A stretch of DNA of 64,000 nt from Annona cherimola (Eukaryota > Streptophyta > Magnoliopsida > Magnoliales > Annonaceae), in NCBI GenBank assembly GCA_030490835.1, contig CM059972.1, positions 90,195,137-90,259,136 of the forward strand. Reading direction: 5' to 3'. This document shows positions 60,225 to 64,000 of the stretch, in pieces. Positions within the stretch are counted from its first letter, which is position 1. The number at the start of each line of letters is the position of its first letter. The position numbers and the translations under genes were made by a program. A model generated the notes under the pieces. It searched no databases, had not been told where the DNA came from, and saw nothing but the letters and a program-made list of their open reading frames with translations.

Positions 60225-60870
60225 TTTATGGGTATTTATAGTCATCTCAATTAGCATTACAATAAAGCTCTAAAACATTTTTAGAAATTCTATACAATGT
60301 TCTAACATGTAACTAAATCACCTCAATTAGAATTACCAATACGGTGGACTCCTATAGTAAAAGGAGACTATTGCTACCACTATGCAATGGGCACTAGTGA
60401 TGACGCCAAGCATCGAACACTAGTGGGTATTTATAGTCATCTCAATTAGCATTACAATAAAGCTCTAAAACATTTTTAGAAATTCTATACAATGTTCTAA
60501 CATGTAACTAAATCACCTCAATTAGAATTACCAATACGGTGGACTCCTATAGTAAAAGGAGACTATTGCTACCACTATGCAATGGGCACTAGTGATGACG
60601 CCAAGCATCGAACACTAGTGGGTATTTATAGTCATCTCAATTAGCATTACAATAAAGCTCTAAAACATTTTTAGAAATTCTATACAATGTTCTAACATGT
60701 AACTAAATCACCTCAATTAGAATTACCAATACGGTGGACTCCTATAGTAAAAGGAGACTATTGCTACCACTATGCAATGGGCACTAGTGATGACGCCAAG
60801 CATCGAACACTAGTGGGTACAGAACCAAACGACATCCCTAACCAATCGAGCTAAGCTCGGTTGGTTGATT
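60225..60870 (-). mobile_element. tRNA-derived SINE with triplicated body
   Basis: On the minus strand the head has a pol III A-box-like TAGCTCGATTGGTTAGGG (60853-60836) and a B-box-like GTGTTCGATGC (about 60810-60800). A body follows, then an A-rich end at 60222-60229 on the far side. Sequence of the host MITE resumes on both sides; catacatat and catacacat next to the junctions may be the target duplication. The B-box-to-tail part is present three times. Confidence 0.6.
60230..60814. repeat. Exact 195-bp tandem triplication
   Basis: Units begin with gggtatttatagtcatctc at 60230, 60425 and 60620 and end catcgaacactagt; a fourth gggta follows at 60815. I see no difference between the three copies. 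Confidence 0.97.
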
Positions 60871-61328
60871 CATACACATTTGATTTGGGTAAAATTCGGT
60901 CTCTTAGATAAATAAATAATGTTAAATACATGAATTGATTAAATTGTTCATTGAGTATTAAAAACTTAAAGTTTAAAGGAGTTACATGGAATCACTTTTT
61001 TGTAACTCATACATAGAAGCGGACTTCTTTATAATTTATGATGTTAGCAAGTATGATATTTTGAAAATTTAGTATTTCCAACCTTGGTAGCATAGTTTAG
61101 GCAAAATTGCAAGTGTATTTTTTAATTTTACAAAATTGCAAAACACCTTAAAACATTTAAACGAGATTTCAAGGATCTCTTTTCTTGGTATTCACTATTG
61201 CATTTAAATTTTTTTGGTAAAATGTCAAATGCTTCTATTAATATTTATTAGAATAAAGTTATACTTGTATTTCATTGTAATGGTTGAAAATAATAGATAT
61301 ATAATAAAAATAATATTAAAAAATAAGA

Positions 61329-61670
61329 AAAGTGATTCCGTTAGCTTAGGCTAAGCAAATGCCTTACTTAGCTCGTATAAAATTTTTTTTATTTAAAATA
61401 CTTTTTTAAAACTTTTTTCTTTATACATATGTTTATCGAATTTTATTTAACATATAAATCAAGTTTTACCAATTTTAATATGTGTATATATTTTTTGAGA
61501 TTTTTAAACATAAAAAAATATATACACATTCAAAAATGGTAAAAGGTTTATATATTAAATACACTTAAATTAACAAACATATAAAGAAAAAACAAAAAAA
61601 TGTTATAAATGAATTTTTTGAAGTAAGTTAAGGGAGATATTTGCTTAGTCTGAGCTAATAAGATCATTTC
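61329..61670. mobile_element. Foldback MITE (gtgatnccnttagc ends)
   Basis: Ends agtgattccgttagcttagg and its loosely inverted counterpart gagctaataagatcattt. The arms contain the shared core (tttaccaatttt on the left, aaaatggtaaaagg on the right). Confidence 0.75.
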
Positions 61671-61986
61671 TCAATAAATAAATATTTGAAGAATAAAAAT
61701 AATAAAATTGATAGCCATTTTATTATTAATAGGGGCTTTTTTGTCATTTAATCAAAAAATTAACTACCATTCGTAAAATCCTAATAGAAAGGATATATTT
61801 GCAATTTCATGCAGACAGTTTTGTGCAATCAAGGGATACCGTTGTAATTTAGCACTTGTAGGTACGGATGAAAAAATCCTTTTAGAAGATTTATGCATTT
61901 GCATTTGCTGTGAATTATATGCAAATCTATTTAATTGATTTTTTATAATATAAAATATCTGCGAAGCAAATTTGATGTGTTGCGCT

Positions 61987-62710
61987 TAGGGGTGGGAATC
62001 GGGGCGAGCCATACCGGGTCGAGGTCTGCCCAACCATGACCCTACTTTTTAAAAATTGAGTTTGACTCTCTTTTTATACCGGGTCGGGAGAAGGTAGGTT
62101 TGACCCTTACTTTTTTTAAATAGTTTCCAAAACAAACTTCGGATTGGTATCAGATCGGTTTCGGAATACGGGTCGGGTCAAAAATACGGGTCAAATAAGA
62201 TAATTTTCAGAATTTATATACATATCAAATATAAGTATGCATCTATACTAAATTTAACTATCATATCTTTCAATATTTCACTAATTATTAAAAACACATA
62301 ATTAAGAAAACAAAACATTTGAAAATATATTATAAATTTATTAAAATAGGTTAATATACAATTACACATAAGGGTTATATATGTATAAATTTTTTTTATT
62401 GATTTTTGAATAAATTGATTCTTGTTTTGTTGATAGAGTTGATTATAAAAAAGTGAGAATTTTGAAAGAAAATAATAATAATATTTAAATATAGACTTAT
62501 AATTTTTAATAAATTTATATATGTGGGGTGGGGCGGGGCAGACTCTTCGGGTCGGGATATGGTCGACTTACCCCGACCCTATTTTTGAATTCGGGTCAAA
62601 AGTTCTGACCTATCCCTATACCGGGTCAAAAATATATTGTTTTTATCTGGCCAAAAACAGGTCGGGTCAAAGCCGGGTCACGGGTTGACCCACCCAAATT
62701 CCCACCTCTA
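61987..62710. mobile_element. hAT-like non-autonomous element, 8-bp TSD
   Basis: 724 bp with terminal repeats TAGGGGTGGGAAT and ATTCCCACCTCTA and a perfect 8-bp direct repeat GTTGCGCT (61979-61986 and 62711-62718). The interior has repeated gggtcgggtcaaa-type motifs near both ends and no ORF. Terminal sequence and TSD length fit the hAT superfamily. Confidence 0.88.
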
Positions 62711-62718
62711 GTTGCGCT

Positions 62719-63057
62719 TCATTAGCTAGGCATTCTTAATGACCAATCAACTAGTGCCATGTGACCTACTAAAATTCGGCAATATCTCTCTAGGACTTAT
62801 AAGGGAGTGAAATGAAGTACAAGATTTGTTGAGCCTACTTAACACTATTTTATTAACAACGAGTAATAAATTGTATCACAAGTATGCATTCGTATTTATG
62901 TATGTAACGTAATTTCTACACTATAATCCACCACTTATATGCATAAAAACCATAACGTTCACATAATAAATAGTTTTTACATCCTGCTAATAACTACAAG
63001 TAATCTAGAACATCATCATACTTAGTAAATAGTCATGTGCATATTACAAAGATATAA
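62719..63057. other. Intergenic stretch, no gene seen
   Basis: AT-rich sequence without recognisable features. Confidence 0.4.
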
Positions 63058-63431
63058 GGAATGATCCTATTAGCCCAGGCTAAGCATACGAAAAAATTCA
63101 TTTATAACACTTTTTATATTTTTCTTCATACACTTGTTTATCTCAGTATATTTAACATATAAATTAAGTTTCACTATTTTTGAATATGTGTATATATTTT
63201 TTTAAGATTTTTAAACATCTATGTGTATATGTATATTTAAAATACTCTTATCCTTACAAACCTTAAAAAGATATATGCATATATCCAAAAATGGTAAAAT
63301 TTAGTTTATATGTTAACTACACTTACACAAACAAGTGTATGAAAAAGAAAACGAAAAAAATGTTATAACTGAATTTTTCGAGGTAGGCTAAGTGAGACAT
63401 TTGCTTACCCTGACTAACAGGATCACTTTCC
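63058..63431. mobile_element. Foldback MITE, same family as 61329-61670
   Basis: Begins ggaatgatcctattagccca and ends gactaacaggatcactttcc. The arms carry agtttcactatttttgaata and tccaaaaatggtaaaattta, inverted copies of the shared core. Confidence 0.8.
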
Positions 63432-63439
63432 TATATATA

Positions 63440-64000
63440 TATATACATGTACAAGAATACTTCTATGGACCTTTTCTTTTGTATAACAGTTTCCATTTCT
63501 AATATCTTGATGATTGATAAAAAATTCATTTTATCTATTGTTTTTAATCTTATTTATAGTATCTTAGAAATTCTTTCATTTTCCTAGTATTGCTGTGCAT
63601 GGGCTTTGTTTATAAATGTGTAAAATTAATGTAATAAAATGATTTAATGTTAAATATTAATTTTAAAGTTATATTTTTAATATCTAATTCGTTTAAAATA
63701 TCATTTTTTGGATAAATGATTCTATGAAGTATTATTACATTGGTAAATAAATTTACAAATTTTTTATAATTTACACAGAAATATATATTTTTTAGAAAAT
63801 ATGACCCATGAACATATTTGATTTGAATAAAATTTTGTTTTTCTCAACTAAACAAACGATATTAAATATAATACATGAATTGGATTTTCCATCAAGCATT
63901 GAAATTTTAAAATTTGAAGGGGTTACATGGAACTATTTTTATGTAACCCGGTTACATGGAAATGATTTTATGTAATCCTTTTTATTTTGAAGATGTTGAC
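63440..64000. mobile_element. AT-rich MITE-like copy, plus start of another at the window end
   Basis: The copy runs to about 63930 (ggggttacatggaac). A second begins at once with ccggttacatgg and is cut by the window end. Confidence 0.5.

Larger units (their letters stand above)
59867..61005. mobile_element. MITE-like copy split by a SINE
   Basis: Left part (59867-60229) begins tctatgtaacttatttcatt; right part (about 60871-61005) ends aaaggagttacatggaatcac. Together they match the 63440-63940 copy. The interruption is the SINE with its 195-bp array. Confidence 0.6.

Noticed and set aside
60230..60814. Centromeric or subtelomeric satellite
   Set aside because: Only three units, inside a SINE nested in a MITE; no higher-order array.

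Overview
This is a nuclear plant (angiosperm) window. It holds one intact host gene, a split gene for the nuclear-pore protein NUP88/MOS7 with nine exons over about 22.6 kb, embedded in nested transposable elements. Very long TE-filled introns, Ty1/copia elements of plant type, Tourist-like MITEs, tRNA-derived SINEs and the strongest recall match (Arabidopsis MOS7) all point to a flowering plant, probably not a grass. The species cannot be named from the sequence.

Layout. (1) 1-6434: a minus-strand Sirevirus-like Ty1/copia element whose gag-pol frame is broken by two nonsense codons. Its upstream LTR is complete (4606-6434); the other LTR lies off the left edge. (2) 6.5-8.0 kb: decayed 3' part of a LINE (zinc-binding and RNase H regions), minus strand. 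(3) 8.0-11.9 kb: AT-rich, with Tourist-like MITEs and a TSD-flanked SINE-like retroposon with two perfect hairpins in its head. (4) 11898-23102: an 11,205-bp PIF/Harbinger element bounded by TTA target duplications, with terminal inverted repeats of about 1.4 kb (left) and 2.0 kb (right, carrying an insertion). Inside are a broken DDE transposase, a broken Myb/SANT-like partner, and a third, undamaged small ORF with an RNase H1-type hybrid-binding domain followed by two CxCxxC motifs. That third ORF is my main candidate for something undescribed. (5) 24066-29576: a complete but decayed second copia element with 523-bp LTRs and a perfect 5-bp TSD. Its primer-binding position complements its own LTR instead of an obvious tRNA. 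(6) 31244-53822: NUP88/MOS7, whose introns carry solo-LTR remnants, at least five MITEs and one foldback element. (7) 54-64 kb: a gene-free island of nested MITEs, including a palindromic element with 9-bp TSD, a 724-bp hAT-like element with 8-bp TSD, two related foldback elements, and a SINE whose body is triplicated in exact 195-bp copies.

How parts relate. In the Harbinger element the DDE transposase and Myb-like protein are the usual two-protein machinery; the small ORF is an addition. The element's terminal sequence resembles the termini of the local MITE family, so a relative may have mobilised those MITEs. Part of its inverted repeat is also shared with the palindromic elements on the right side of the window. 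The host gene is preserved: all eight splice junctions keep phase and the product is about 806 residues. The first intron, however, seems to need a GC-AG splice donor. All calls are by eye and from memory of families; no alignment or database search was run.
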